DNA from: Streptomyces sp. NBC_01723
Lineage (GTDB): Bacteria; Actinomycetota; Actinomycetes; Streptomycetales; Streptomycetaceae
Length of the DNA: 64,000 nt
Assembly (NCBI RefSeq): GCF_036246005.1
Contig: NZ_CP109171.1
Location: forward strand, 4,576,001-4,640,000
Reading direction: 5' to 3'
The notes below the pieces were generated by a model. That model did no database searches, was not told the DNA's origin, and saw nothing but the letters and a program-made list of their open reading frames with translations. Each line of letters starts with the position of its first letter. Positions within the stretch are counted from its first letter, which is position 1. Made by a program: the position numbers and the translations under genes. Positions 1-11,287 of the stretch are shown one piece after another.

Positions 1-70
1 GATTCGTCCCGGGGTGATGGGTGGTTGGTCGTTGTTTGAGAACTGCACAGTGGACGCGAGCATCTGTGGC
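1..70 (+). other. 3' part of the 16S-23S rRNA spacer
   Basis: This is the end of the internal transcribed spacer of an rrn operon whose 16S gene lies outside the window. Positions 47-62 (ACAGTGGACGCGAGCA) are the exact reverse complement of positions 3193-3208 just beyond the 23S gene. The two would pair to form the long stem that brings the ends of pre-23S RNA together for RNase III processing. No tRNA gene is visible in the part of the spacer shown. Confidence 0.85.
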
Positions 71-3190
<3,120 letters not shown>

Positions 3191-3274
3191 GTTGCTCGCG
3201 TCCACTGTGTTGGTTCTGAAACCACGAACAACCCGCCCCCGGTCACAGGGGCGGCTGGTTGTCTGTTTCATAGT
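3191..3274 (+). other. 23S-5S rRNA spacer
   Basis: This short spacer contains the 3' arm of the pre-23S processing stem (3193-3208). It also holds a second hairpin between about 3228 and 3262, with CGCCCC pairing to GGGGCG and flanking ACAACC pairing to GGTTGT, directly before 5S. The second hairpin is probably another RNase III or RNase E/J maturation signal. No gene is seen. Confidence 0.7.
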
Positions 3275-3393
3275 GTTTCGGTGGTCATAGCGTAGGGGAA
3301 ACGCCCGGTTACATTCCGAACCCGGAAGCTAAGCCTTACAGCGCCGATGGTACTGCAGGGGGGACCCTGTGGGAGAGTAGGACGCCGCCGAAC
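3275..3393 (+). rRNA. rrf: 5S ribosomal RNA
   Basis: This is a 5S rRNA of about 119 nt, starting at GTTTCGGTGGTCATAGCG and ending at GGACGCCGCCGAAC. The terminal helix pairs GTTTCGGTGG with CCGCCGAAC. The conserved CCGAACCCGGAAGCTAAG loop is present in the middle. It lies 84 nt after 23S and is followed at once by a strong terminator, as expected for the last gene of a Streptomyces rrn operon. Confidence 0.97.
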
Positions 3394-3404
3394 AATCATT
3401 GTAT

Positions 3405-3438
3405 GAAAGCCCCGCACCGGGAACGGTGCGGGGCTTTC
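3405..3438 (+). terminator. rrn operon terminator
   Basis: This is a perfect 15-bp stem (GAAAGCCCCGCACCG pairing with its complement) closed by a GGAA loop, 11 nt after the 5S 3' end. The downstream stem arm ends in CTTTC and a short T-rich stretch follows. It is the intrinsic terminator of the rRNA operon. Confidence 0.93.
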
Positions 3439-3456
3439 TGCGTTTAGGGTCTTTCT

Positions 3457-4104
3457 ATGCGCTACGACCTGGTTATCTTCGACAACGACGGCGTCCTCGT
3501 CGACAGTGAGCCGATCTCCAATCGGCTGCTGGCCGGCTATCTGACGGAGCTGGGCCACCCGACGTCGTACGACGACTCCATTCGGGACTACATGGGCTCC
3601 GCGATGCACCGGATCCATGAGCTCATCCTGGAGCGGACGGGTCGGCGGCTGCCGGAGGACTTCGACGACGTGTTCCACGAGCGGGTCTTCGCCGCGTTCG
3701 AGCGTGAACTGGAGCCCGTGCCCGGGGCCGTCGGAGTGCTGGAGAAGCTCGCCGCGGACGGGGTGGCGTACTGCGTGGCCTCGTCCGGGAGTCATGAGCG
3801 GATCAGGGTCGGGCACCGGAAGACCGGGCTGGACCGGTGGTTCGACGACGAGCGGATCTTCAGTTCGCAGGACGTGGGGCGGGGGAAGCCGGCGCCGGAT
3901 CTGTTCCTGCACGCGGCGGAGCGGATGGGAGTGGCGCCGGGGCGGTGCGTCGTGATCGAGGACAGCCCACTGGGCGTGCGCGCCGCCGTCGCCGCCGGGA
4001 TGGACGTGTACGGGTTCACCGCGATGACGCCGGCCTCGAAGCTGACCGGAGCCGGGCGGCTGTTCGGTGACATGGGTGAGCTGGCCGACCTGTTGGCGAG
4101 CTGA
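3457..4104 (+). CDS. HAD family sugar-phosphatase / beta-phosphoglucomutase-like hydrolase
   Basis: This is a 215-residue haloacid-dehalogenase superfamily protein (subfamily IA). Motif I is FDNDGVLVDSE, with Asp9 as nucleophile and Asp11 as acid/base. Motif II is the Ser in CVASSGS, motif III is the Lys in GRGKPAPD, and motif IV is VVIEDSPLGV. The cap domain lies between about residues 17 and 85, as in phosphoglucomutases and sugar-phosphate phosphatases. Such enzymes dephosphorylate small phospho-metabolites in the cytoplasm; the substrate cannot be told here. The ATG is preceded by TAGGGT at 3445-3450, a -10-like hexamer that would put the transcript start on or next to the ATG, so the mRNA may be leaderless. 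Length is normal for the family. Confidence 0.9.
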   Translation: MRYDLVIFDNDGVLVDSEPISNRLLAGYLTELGHPTSYDDSIRDYMGSAMHRIHELILERTGRRLPEDFDDVFHERVFAAFERELEPVPGAVGVLEKLAADGVAYCVASSGSHERIRVGHRKTGLDRWFDDERIFSSQDVGRGKPAPDLFLHAAERMGVAPGRCVVIEDSPLGVRAAVAAGMDVYGFTAMTPASKLTGAGRLFGDMGELADLLAS

Positions 4105-4172
4105 CATTTGTCCTGCGGAGCACTGGACGGTTGTTTCTACCGGGGCCCGCGCCCAGGCCCGATGATATGGGC

Positions 4173-4883
4173 ATGACGACGAACACGGGCACGGGCACGG
4201 AACAGCAGCCTCGGGGCAAGCGTCGTACCTTCGTGTCGCTCTTCCTGGACGTGGGGGTGCCCATCGGGTCGTACTACCTGCTCAAGGGCGTGTTCGGGAT
4301 GAGTGCGGTCGCCGCGCTCGGCTGGAGCACCGTGGTGCCCGTCCTGCGCACCGGGTGGGGTGTGCTGAAGCAGCGGGACGTGAACGCGCTCCCGCTGCTC
4401 ATCCTCCTGGCCAATATCGTCGGTCTGCTGCTCAGCTTCGAGACGGGTGACGCCCGCCTGCTGCTGGTCAAGGACAGCGCGGTGGCCAGCTTGGTCGGGT
4501 TCGTGATGCTGGGGTCGGTGCTCGTGGGGCGGCCGATGATGACGGGGACCCTCAAGCCGTGGCTGGTCAAGGGGGACGCGGACCGGGAGGCGGCGTGGAT
4601 GCGGCTGCGGCGGGAGTCGCGGGCGTTCCGGCGGGCGGAGCGGCTGTTCACCGGGGTGTGGGGGGCCGCCTTCGTCGGTGAGTGTGCGCTGCGGATCGTG
4701 GGGGTCTACTCGTTCTCGGTGGACACGATGGTCTGGCTCGGGACGGTCGTCATGATCGTCACGATGCTGTTGGCCTTCGTGGTCAGCGGTGCGCTCGGGG
4801 CCGGTCCGATGACCCACATGATCGGCGCCAACGTCCGTGAAGCTGAGGAGAATTCATCTTTGGCTGGATCTACCCACGGGTAG
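4173..4883 (+). CDS. VC0807-type integral membrane protein
   Basis: This is a 236-residue membrane protein of the widespread uncharacterised actinobacterial group usually named VC0807 family. After a short polar N-terminus with GKRRTF there are about six hydrophobic segments: near residues 18-35, 40-60, 68-85, 100-118, 165-185 and 190-215. A polar loop rich in Arg and Glu (WMRLRRESRAFRRAERLF) precedes the last pair. No catalytic motif is recognised and the function is unknown. The start is uncertain. ATG at 4173 is chosen because translation before it is low-quality sequence; 4167 is an alternative and no clear ribosome binding site is seen for either. It sits 24 nt before an MFS gene on the same strand. 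Confidence 0.75.
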   Translation: MTTNTGTGTEQQPRGKRRTFVSLFLDVGVPIGSYYLLKGVFGMSAVAALGWSTVVPVLRTGWGVLKQRDVNALPLLILLANIVGLLLSFETGDARLLLVKDSAVASLVGFVMLGSVLVGRPMMTGTLKPWLVKGDADREAAWMRLRRESRAFRRAERLFTGVWGAAFVGECALRIVGVYSFSVDTMVWLGTVVMIVTMLLAFVVSGALGAGPMTHMIGANVREAEENSSLAGSTHG

Positions 4884-4906
4884 GCCGGGGCCCTACGCTC
4901 GCCGCC

Positions 4907-6142
4907 ATGACTGATGTGCTGCGGCGCGGTAGGGCTTCGCTCGCGTTCGGCTTCTTCGCCCAGGGCGTCGCCTTCGCCCTGCTGGTCACCCGGATTCCGG
5001 CCATTCAGGACCGGTACGGCGTCTCCGACGCGCTGCTGCCGGTGTTCCTCGCCGCGGTGCCGATCCTGGCCGGCGCCGGGAGTGTGGCGACCGAGCGTCT
5101 GGTGCGCCGGGTGCGGCCGAGCCGGGTGCTGCGCTGGTCCCAGCCGGTGGTGCTGCTGTCCCTGCTCGGCGTCGGGGCGGGGGACCGGATGGTGGTGCTG
5201 GCCGTGGCGCTCGGCGTCTTCGGGCTGGCCGTGGGAGCGCTGGACGCGTCGATGAACATGCTCGGCGTGAGTCTGCAACGGGCGTACGGGCGCAGCATCA
5301 TGCTCGGGTTCCACGCTGCGTACAGCCTGGGCGGGATTCTCGGGGCCTCGCTGGCGTGGGTGGGGGCGCACTGGGATCTGGCGCTGTGGGTGTCGTATCT
5401 GCCGGTCGTCGTCCTGTTGTTGCCGGCGGCGCTGGTGGGGAGCCGCTGGTACGTCGACGGGGACCGGAGTGGGGCGGCGCGGGCGGCCGGGCCGGGTGGG
5501 GGCGGTGCGGGGGTCGGGTTCAAGCTGCTGCTGCCGCTGTGTCTGGTGATGTCGTTCGCGTACATCGGTGACTCGACCGTCTCCAACTGGAGTGCGAAGT
5601 ACCTCCAGGACGTGCTGGGGAGTTCGGAGCAGCTCGCGACGGTGCCCTACAACGTGTACATGGTGACCACGCTGGTCGGGCGGGCGGTCGGGGACTTCGG
5701 GGTGCGGCGGTTCGGGGCCGTTGCGGTGGTGCGGAGCGGGGCGGTCGTCGCGGCGGTGGGGTTCGCGGTGGTGGCGGGGGCGCCGGGGGCCTGGGTGGGG
5801 ATGCTCGGGTTCACGCTGCTGGGGCTGGGGTTGTGCGTGCTGGTACCGCAGACGTTCGCCGCGGCGGGGCGGCTCGCCACCGAGAAGGACGGTCCCGGGG
5901 CGTCGGACGCGGCGGTGGCGCGGCTCAACGTGTTCAACTACGTCGGCTTCCTGATCGGTTCGCCGTTGGTGGGAGCGCTCGGCGACGCCTGGAGCTACCG
6001 CGGGGCGATGCTCGTACCGATGGTGTTGGTGCTGGTGACGGTCGTGTACGCCCGGTCGTTCGAGACTCAACCGGACCGATACGGTGGCGGGCATGAGCGG
6101 CCGCGCACAGCTGATGTGGGACGAGGCAGTAACGGGCTATGA
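4907..6142 (+). CDS. MFS transporter
   Basis: This is a 411-residue major facilitator superfamily permease with about 12 hydrophobic helices and a central hydrophilic Gly/Arg-rich loop near residues 185-205. The N-terminal half has the typical FGFFAQGVAFALLVTRIPAIQDRYGVSD pattern (only quoted in part here), with an acidic/basic A-loop after helix 2. It resembles the group of actinobacterial MFS proteins with E. coli YbjJ-like similarity. The transported substrate is not predictable. The ATG at 4907 has TACGCT at 4893-4898 just upstream, consistent with a leaderless transcript. The 3' end overlaps the following deacetylase gene by about 50 nt in another frame, which suggests co-transcription and coupled translation. 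Confidence 0.88.
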   Translation: MTDVLRRGRASLAFGFFAQGVAFALLVTRIPAIQDRYGVSDALLPVFLAAVPILAGAGSVATERLVRRVRPSRVLRWSQPVVLLSLLGVGAGDRMVVLAVALGVFGLAVGALDASMNMLGVSLQRAYGRSIMLGFHAAYSLGGILGASLAWVGAHWDLALWVSYLPVVVLLLPAALVGSRWYVDGDRSGAARAAGPGGGGAGVGFKLLLPLCLVMSFAYIGDSTVSNWSAKYLQDVLGSSEQLATVPYNVYMVTTLVGRAVGDFGVRRFGAVAVVRSGAVVAAVGFAVVAGAPGAWVGMLGFTLLGLGLCVLVPQTFAAAGRLATEKDGPGASDAAVARLNVFNYVGFLIGSPLVGALGDAWSYRGAMLVPMVLVLVTVVYARSFETQPDRYGGGHERPRTADVGRGSNGL

Positions 6143-7265
6143 CTTCGGGCCGGAGCATCCGATGGATCCGGTCCGGCTGGCCCTGACGCGAAGTCTGGTC
6201 GGCGCCCTCGGGATCGACCGGGAGGTGGAGGTCGTCGCGGCGCGGGCGGCCGGCGAGTCGACGCTGCGGCTCGTGCACCGGCAGGACTACATCGACGCGG
6301 TGAAGGCGGCGTCGGTGGATCCGGGCGCGGCGGACGGGTCGTACGGGCTGGGGACCGTCGACGACCCTGCCTTCGCGCGGATGCACGAGGTGTCGGCGCT
6401 GATCGCCGGGCAGTCGGTGGGGGCGGCGGAGGCGGTCTGGCGCGGTCAGGCGCTGCACGCGGTGAACTTCGCGGGCGGGCTGCACCACGCGATGCCGGGC
6501 GCGGCCTCCGGGTTCTGCGTGTACAACGACGCGGCGCTGGCGATCGCGCGGCTGCTGGAGCTGGGGGCCGAGCGGGTCGCGTACGTCGATGTGGACGTGC
6601 ACCACGGGGACGGGGTGCAGGCGGCGTTCTGGGAGGACCCGCGGGTTCTGACGGTGTCGCTGCACGAGCATCCGCGGACGCTGTTCCCGCAGACCGGGTG
6701 GCCCGAGGAGACGGGCGCGGAGTGCGCCGAGGGGTCGGCGGTGAACATCGCCCTGCCGGCGGGGACCGGGGACGCGGGATGGGTGCGGGCGTTCCACGCG
6801 GTGGTGCCGGAGGTGCTCGCGGACTTCCGGCCGCAGGTGCTGGTGACGCAGCACGGGGCGGACACGCACTTCGAGGATCCGCTGGCGCATCTCGCGGTGT
6901 CGCTGGACGCGCAGCGGGCGGTGCAGGTGGCCTGTCACGAGCTGGCGCACGAGTACGCCGAGGGGCGGTGGGTGGCGCTCGGCGGGGGCGGGTACGCCGT
7001 GGTGGACGTGGTGCCCCGGTCGTGGGCGCACCTGGTGGGGATCGCGGCGGGGCGGCCGGTGGAGCCGGAGACGGTGATTCCCGAGGGGTGGCGGCAGGAG
7101 GTGTTCGCGCGGACGCGGCAGCTGGGGCCGATGCGGATGACCGATGGGCGGTGGCCGGTGGGGTGGGCCTCGTGGGAGGAGGGGTACGACCCCGCGGACC
7201 GGCTGGATCAGGCGGTGGTGGCGGCTCGGCGGGCGGTGTTTCCGTTGCGGGGGTTGTTGGCGTGA
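6093..7265 (+). CDS. acuC: AcuC-type class I histone deacetylase-like protein
   Basis: This is a 390-residue zinc-dependent deacetylase of the arginase/deacetylase fold. The signatures are all present: the N-terminal GPEHPMDP substrate loop, the catalytic His pair in GGLHHAMPG (about His131-132), the zinc ligands in VDVDVHHGDG (Asp and His) and the later Asp in QHGADTH, and the C-terminal LGGGGYA loop. In Bacillus, AcuC deacetylates and reactivates acetyl-CoA synthetase; a protein-lysine deacetylase role in central metabolism is likely here. The start is taken as ATG 6093 (MSGRAQ). ATG 6084 is in the same frame and equally possible. The gene begins inside the end of the upstream MFS gene. Confidence 0.88.
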   Translation: MSGRAQLMWDEAVTGYDFGPEHPMDPVRLALTRSLVGALGIDREVEVVAARAAGESTLRLVHRQDYIDAVKAASVDPGAADGSYGLGTVDDPAFARMHEVSALIAGQSVGAAEAVWRGQALHAVNFAGGLHHAMPGAASGFCVYNDAALAIARLLELGAERVAYVDVDVHHGDGVQAAFWEDPRVLTVSLHEHPRTLFPQTGWPEETGAECAEGSAVNIALPAGTGDAGWVRAFHAVVPEVLADFRPQVLVTQHGADTHFEDPLAHLAVSLDAQRAVQVACHELAHEYAEGRWVALGGGGYAVVDVVPRSWAHLVGIAAGRPVEPETVIPEGWRQEVFARTRQLGPMRMTDGRWPVGWASWEEGYDPADRLDQAVVAARRAVFPLRGLLA

Positions 7266-7512
7266 CGTCTGGTCGACGCGCGGTTCGGTGATCCGGCGTG
7301 GGCGTGGGCGTGGGCCGGGGGTGGGTGTCGCGGGCCGGCGCCGGCCGGGTGCCGCTGCGCCCACCCGTGCCGCCCCTGGGGGCACCTCAGGCCGTTCAGC
7401 CACTGGGGGAGGCACGATTGCCCGCAGCAGGAAGGCTGCGGGGTTACGCCGTCCGTGCGTCGGTTGCCCGGTTTTGCCGCCTGGAGGGGGCCGGACCCGG
7501 CAGCATCGGGGG

Positions 7513-8328
7513 GTGCTGACGCGTGGGGCTCTGCGGGCTCATCTGGTGGAGGTGCGGCTTGCCGGGGTGGTGGCGACTGCCCGGGAGGTGAGTCTGCGGA
7601 GTTACCGGTTGTTCGCCGCGCGGGATCCCCGGGTGCTGATCGGGATCGATCCGGTGCGGGACTGGGGGCACCGGGAGCTGGTCGCGTTGATGGCGGAGAG
7701 GTGTGGGGTCTCGGCCGATCCGCGGGATACTTCGGGCCAGGACGTGATCGACCCCGAGCGGACCCTCGCGGCGCTGGACGCCTTCGCGGGCAGGCTCGCC
7801 GCCGTCGCTCAGCGTCGTGCCCCGGTCCTCCTCGGCACGGGGCATCCGCATCGACTGCTCGGTTTCTACGTCGCCTTGGCCGAGGCGTTGTCGGCGGCGG
7901 GATGTACTGTCCTCACCCCGGCGCAGGGTCGCTGTGTCGACATAACGACCCGGTTCGGTCTACGCACGTACCGCCTCGACTACGTCCGGGGCGTCGCGTT
8001 GCTGCGAGGGGACGGCGGTGGTCGCGCCGGTGGTGAGCCGGGCGCACACACCCACTCGCCGCTCCCGGTTCGTACCGCGCTGGCCGCTGCGGCCGAGGCG
8101 GGCGGGCCGCTGCCCGAGCTGGTGATCGGGGATCACGGGTGGGTCTGCGGAGCAGGTCAGCTGGGGTTCGAGGCCATCGGGCCGGCCGACACGGACGATC
8201 CCGCGCTCTTCGTCGGGGAGGCCGAGGGGTTCGTATCCGTCGTCGTTCCACTTGATGACGCTGTGCGCTCCGAGTACTACAGACCGCTCACCCGCTACGT
8301 ACTCAATCGGGCGTGTCTGTCACGGTAG
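7513..8328 (+). CDS. conserved actinobacterial phosphatase-like protein
   Basis: This is a 271-residue soluble protein found in this position in streptomycetes, next to bdtA. It is usually annotated as a phosphatase, a label I cannot verify from motifs. Visible features are an N-terminal helical segment (residues 1-30), an RVLIGIDPVRDWGH stretch, GTGHPHRLLGFYVALAEAL near residue 115, LVIGDHGWVCGAGQLG near 210 (possible metal- or nucleotide-binding loop with Asp-His), and a C-terminal SEYYRPLTRY. GTG 7513 is chosen because a run of Gs lies just upstream and the conserved sequence starts there. The in-frame extension back to 7144 overlaps acuC and is low-complexity. The 247 nt upstream contain only GC-rich sequence with no recognised feature. 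Confidence 0.7.
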   Translation: MLTRGALRAHLVEVRLAGVVATAREVSLRSYRLFAARDPRVLIGIDPVRDWGHRELVALMAERCGVSADPRDTSGQDVIDPERTLAALDAFAGRLAAVAQRRAPVLLGTGHPHRLLGFYVALAEALSAAGCTVLTPAQGRCVDITTRFGLRTYRLDYVRGVALLRGDGGGRAGGEPGAHTHSPLPVRTALAAAAEAGGPLPELVIGDHGWVCGAGQLGFEAIGPADTDDPALFVGEAEGFVSVVVPLDDAVRSEYYRPLTRYVLNRACLSR

Positions 8329-8372
8329 GGAAGCGATGGGTGCACCTCTTCCCCATTCGCATCACCCGCCCC

Positions 8373-8410
8373 TACATTGGGGAGTGAGCACGCAGCGACG
8401 AAGAGTCACC
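8373..8410 (+). promoter_or_regulatory. candidate BldD operator and promoter of bdtA
   Basis: A -10-like TACATT (8373-8378) is followed by AGTGA at 8383-8387 and TCACC at 8406-8410, an inverted half-site pair. BldD, the master repressor of Streptomyces development, recognises AGTGA...TCACC arrangements, and bdtA takes its name from being a BldD target. A further TCACC occurs at 8362-8366. The match is by eye and binding is inferred. Confidence 0.55.
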
Positions 8411-8457
8411 GGAAGGGGAAGCCGGTGGCCGTCGAGTGCGGAAGGTTCAGGTGTGTC

Positions 8458-8670
8458 ATGGCTGCAGCTGGCGAAAGGCCTCTGAACGAGGTTCAGTTCC
8501 TTACCGTGGCGGAAGTCGCCTCGGTGATGCGCGTGTCCAAGATGACCGTGTACCGGTTGGTGCACAGCGGTCATCTGCCCGCGATCCGGGTGGGACGGTC
8601 GTTCCGCGTCCCGGAGCAAGCGGTTCACGAGTACCTCCGCGAGAGTTACGTGGGGGTGGAAACGGCCTGA
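8458..8670 (+). CDS. bdtA: BdtA, excisionase/BldC-like MerR-type DNA-binding protein
   Basis: This is a 70-residue protein made almost entirely of a single MerR/excisionase winged helix: FLTVAEVASVMRVSKMTVYR (residues 14-33, helix-turn-helix) followed by LVHSGHLPAIRVGRSFRVPEQAVHEYL. It is close in size and layout to BldC, which binds DNA as head-to-tail oligomers on direct repeats. It matches the Streptomyces gene bdtA, named as a BldD target. The ATG at 8458 is preferred. The in-frame ATG at 8377 would add 27 residues of non-conserved sequence that lie on the promoter and operator. It probably acts as a developmental transcriptional regulator; its targets are not evident. Confidence 0.88.
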   Translation: MAAAGERPLNEVQFLTVAEVASVMRVSKMTVYRLVHSGHLPAIRVGRSFRVPEQAVHEYLRESYVGVETA

Positions 8671-8778
8671 CGGCCTCGATTACGACCTCAGCGCTCGGGC
8701 GGGTAGGCTGGCCCCTCGTAGGTCGTGTGGGCCCATGGCGCTCACCAACCGAGTGATGAGAAGTGAGCGAGGGTAGTC

Positions 8779-8877
8779 GTGGGCTCTGTTATCAAGAAGC
8801 GGCGCAAGCGGATGGCCAAGAAGAAGCACCGCAAGCTGCTGAAGCGCACGCGCGTTCAGCGTCGCAACAAGAAGTAA
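8779..8877 (+). CDS. 30S ribosomal protein bS22 (AURKAIP1/COX24-type)
   Basis: This is a 32-residue, extremely basic protein starting with GTG and reading [18 protein letters not shown] then [14 protein letters not shown]. This small-subunit ribosomal protein was recognised in actinobacterial ribosomes and has the AURKAIP1/COX24 motif. It is easily missed because of its size. It lies about 100 nt after bdtA and is followed by a strong terminator, so the two may share a transcript. The GTG start gives the canonical N-terminus; an AGCGAGGGTAG purine-rich stretch lies just upstream. Confidence 0.92.
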   Translation: MGSVIKKRRKRMAKKKHRKLLKRTRVQRRNKK

Positions 8878-8901
8878 GCGACGCTGCGCCGTCAGCGTGT
8901 C

Positions 8902-8937
8902 CTGTGGCCCTCCACCGCATCCGGTGGGGGGCCACAG
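8902..8937 (+). terminator. intrinsic terminator after the bS22 gene
   Basis: A long hairpin pairs CTGTGGCCCTCCACCG with CGGTGGGGGGCCACAG around a short loop (CATC). It lies 25 nt after the bS22 stop codon. There is no T-tract, which is common for Streptomyces terminators. Confidence 0.8.
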
Positions 8938-9098
8938 CCGTATGCCGGTATCCGGGGGATCCGGCGCGGGGCGGGACCGCGAATTCTCGTCACCTGCTGC
9001 ATCCGGCGGTCATCACAGCGCAACACCGACCGGCTAAGTTGGCCGGCGGGCGGGGAAGGCGGCAGGGTACGCAGTAGGGCGGAAGAAAGGCGCTGATC

Positions 9099-10160
9099 TT
9101 GGGCAAGGTCGTGCTCGTGACCGGAGTGGCCCGGCAACTCGGGGGCCGGTTCGTCCGGCGTATCCAGCGTGATCCCGACGTGGACCGGGTCGTGGGCGTG
9201 GACGCCGTCCCGCCGGAGCACCATCTGGGCGGCGCGGACTTCGTGCAGGCCGACATCCGGCAGTCGGCGATCGGGCGGGTGCTGGCCGAGACGGGTGCCG
9301 ACACGGTCGTGCACATGGACGTCACGGGCACGCCGCTGGTCAGCGGCAGCCGTACGTCGGTCAAGGAGACCAACGTCATCGGCACGATGCAGCTGCTCGG
9401 GGCCTGCCAGAAGTCGCCGACCGTGCAGCGCCTGGTGGTGAAGTCCAGTACGAACGTCTACGGGTCCGCGCCGCGCGACCCGGCCGTCTGCACCGAGACC
9501 ACCGCGCCCAAGTCCCTGCCCAGCGGCGGCTTCGCCAAGGACGCGGTCGAGGTCGAGGGGTATGTGCGGGGCTTCGCGCGCCGTCGGCCCGACGTGTCGG
9601 TGACCGTGCTGCGGTTCGCCAACATCCTCGGCCCGGACGCGGGTACGCCGCTCGCCTCGTACCTCGGGCTGCCGGTGCTGCCGACGGTGTTCGGGTACGA
9701 CCCCCGGCTGCAGTTCGTGCACGAGGACGACGTGATCGAGGTGCTGCGGATCTCCTCGCACGAGCCGCGGCGGTCCACGCTGAACAGCGGGACCTTCAAC
9801 ATCGCCGGCGACGGCGTGCTGCTGCTGTCCCAGTGCTCGCGGCGGCTGGGGCGCCCCACGGTGCCGCTGCTGCTGCCGGCGGTCACCTGGGCGGGCACGC
9901 TCGTGCGTACGCTGGGGATGACGGACTTCTCCCCCGAGCAGATCCGGCTGCTCACCCACGGGCGGGTGGTGGACACCACGCAGATGCGCGAGACGCTGGG
10001 TTTTCGGCCGAAGTACACGACGGCCGGAGCGTTCGCGGACTTCGCGCGCAGCCGCGGTGCCGGGCTGCTGCCGCCGGAGGTCCTCGCGGGGGCCGTCGAC
10101 CGGATCGCGGAGTTGTCCCGGCGGGGCAACGGCCACCTTCCGACCCAGAGCGCCAACTGA
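9099..10160 (+). CDS. NAD-dependent epimerase/dehydratase (extended SDR)
   Basis: This is a 353-residue protein with an N-terminal Rossmann motif VLVTGVARQLGGRF, in which the third Gly of GxxGxxG is conserved in altered form. The DTVVHMDVTG region, KSSTNVYGSAPR and the later AKDAVEVEGYVRGF stretch fit an extended short-chain dehydrogenase. The usual YxxxK is not clear, so catalytic activity is uncertain. The start is TTG at 9099, supported by a GGAAGAAAGG ribosome binding site at 9081-9090. It is followed after 14 nt by an acyltransferase gene, an arrangement suggesting a membrane-lipid or envelope role for the pair. Confidence 0.87.
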   Translation: MGKVVLVTGVARQLGGRFVRRIQRDPDVDRVVGVDAVPPEHHLGGADFVQADIRQSAIGRVLAETGADTVVHMDVTGTPLVSGSRTSVKETNVIGTMQLLGACQKSPTVQRLVVKSSTNVYGSAPRDPAVCTETTAPKSLPSGGFAKDAVEVEGYVRGFARRRPDVSVTVLRFANILGPDAGTPLASYLGLPVLPTVFGYDPRLQFVHEDDVIEVLRISSHEPRRSTLNSGTFNIAGDGVLLLSQCSRRLGRPTVPLLLPAVTWAGTLVRTLGMTDFSPEQIRLLTHGRVVDTTQMRETLGFRPKYTTAGAFADFARSRGAGLLPPEVLAGAVDRIAELSRRGNGHLPTQSAN

Positions 10161-10174
10161 GGAGCGCATCAACA

Positions 10175-11242
10175 ATGGCGGACGCCAAGGTCATTCCGTT
10201 CGACGACGACCGGTCGCGGGGGAGCGGTGCGGGGGGTGCGAGCGGCGGTAACGCGGTACCGCGTCCGGCGCGGCGCCGCGGTGCGGGAAGCCGACGCAAG
10301 GGCACGGGGGAGCCGGCGCCGGTGCGGGAGGTGCAGCCACTGCCCGTGCGGGGGGCCGCGGAGCAGGACGGCGACGTCCCCGTGGAGCCGGAGGACGCGG
10401 ACGGCGGTCTGGAGCAGCGGATCGCGGGTGGGCTGGCCTTCCTGCGTCGCCGTCTCACCGGGGACTACGAGGTCGACGACTTCGGGTACGACGCCGAACT
10501 GACCGACCAGGTGCTGATGTCGCTGCTGCGGCCGGTGTACGAGAAGTACTTCCGGGTCGAGGTGAAGGGCGTCGAGAACATCCCGGCCGAGGGCGGTGCG
10601 CTGATCGTCGCCAACCACTCAGGGACGTTGCCGCTGGACGGGCTGATGATGCAGGTCGCCGTGCACGACCACCATCCGGCGGACCGGCATCTGCGGCTGC
10701 TGGCGGCGGACCTGGTGTTCGTGCTGCCGGTGGTCAACGAGCTGGCGCGGAAACTCGGGCACACGCTGGCCTGCGCGGAGGACGCCGAACGGCTGCTGGC
10801 GCAGGGCGAGCTGGTCGGGGTGATGCCGGAGGGCTTCAAGGGCATCGGCAAGCCGTTCGGCGAGCGCTACAAGCTGCAGCGGTTCGGGCGGGGCGGTTTC
10901 GTCTCCACGGCCCTGCGGCAGGGGGCGCCGATCATTCCGTGCTCGGTCGTCGGGGCGGAGGAGATCTACCCGATGATCGGCAACTCCAAGACCCTGGCGC
11001 GGCTGCTGGGCTTCCCGTACTTCCCGCTCACGCCGACGTTCCCCTGGCTGGGCCCGTTGGGCGCGGTCCCGCTGCCGACGAAGTGGACGATCCAGTTCGG
11101 CGAGCCGATCCCGACGGACGGATACGCGCCGGAGGCGGCGGAGGATCCGATGCTGATGTTCAACCTGACGGACCAGGTCAGGGAGCAGATCCAGCACACG
11201 CTCTACAAACTGCTCGTGCAGCGGCGGTCGGTGTTCTTCTGA
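10175..11242 (+). CDS. 1-acyl-glycerol-3-phosphate acyltransferase-like protein (PlsC family)
   Basis: This is a 355-residue protein. The first 100 residues are a low-complexity, charged and Gly/Arg-rich extension. The acyltransferase domain follows, with NHSGTLPLD at about residues 147-155 (catalytic His148 and Asp155), the GVMPEGFKGIG substrate-binding block near 215, and a CSVVGAEEIYP block near 255. The family transfers acyl chains in phospholipid synthesis at the inner face of the membrane. There is no obvious transmembrane helix. ATG 10175 follows TGAGGAGC, an overlap of the upstream stop region with a good ribosome binding site, so the gene is in an operon with the epimerase. Confidence 0.87.
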   Translation: MADAKVIPFDDDRSRGSGAGGASGGNAVPRPARRRGAGSRRKGTGEPAPVREVQPLPVRGAAEQDGDVPVEPEDADGGLEQRIAGGLAFLRRRLTGDYEVDDFGYDAELTDQVLMSLLRPVYEKYFRVEVKGVENIPAEGGALIVANHSGTLPLDGLMMQVAVHDHHPADRHLRLLAADLVFVLPVVNELARKLGHTLACAEDAERLLAQGELVGVMPEGFKGIGKPFGERYKLQRFGRGGFVSTALRQGAPIIPCSVVGAEEIYPMIGNSKTLARLLGFPYFPLTPTFPWLGPLGAVPLPTKWTIQFGEPIPTDGYAPEAAEDPMLMFNLTDQVREQIQHTLYKLLVQRRSVFF

Positions 11243-11250
11243 GCGGCGGT

Positions 11251-11280
11251 GGGGTGCCCCCTGTTTTCAGGGAGCACCCC
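11251..11280. terminator. bidirectional terminator between plsC-like gene and rsbN
   Basis: A hairpin has 12 of 13 paired positions: GGGGTGC-C-CCCTG against CAGGG-A-GCACCCC, around a TTTT loop. It sits between two genes that converge (stops at 11242 and 11288), so it can end transcripts from both sides. Confidence 0.85.
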
Positions 11281-11287
11281 ACTCGTG

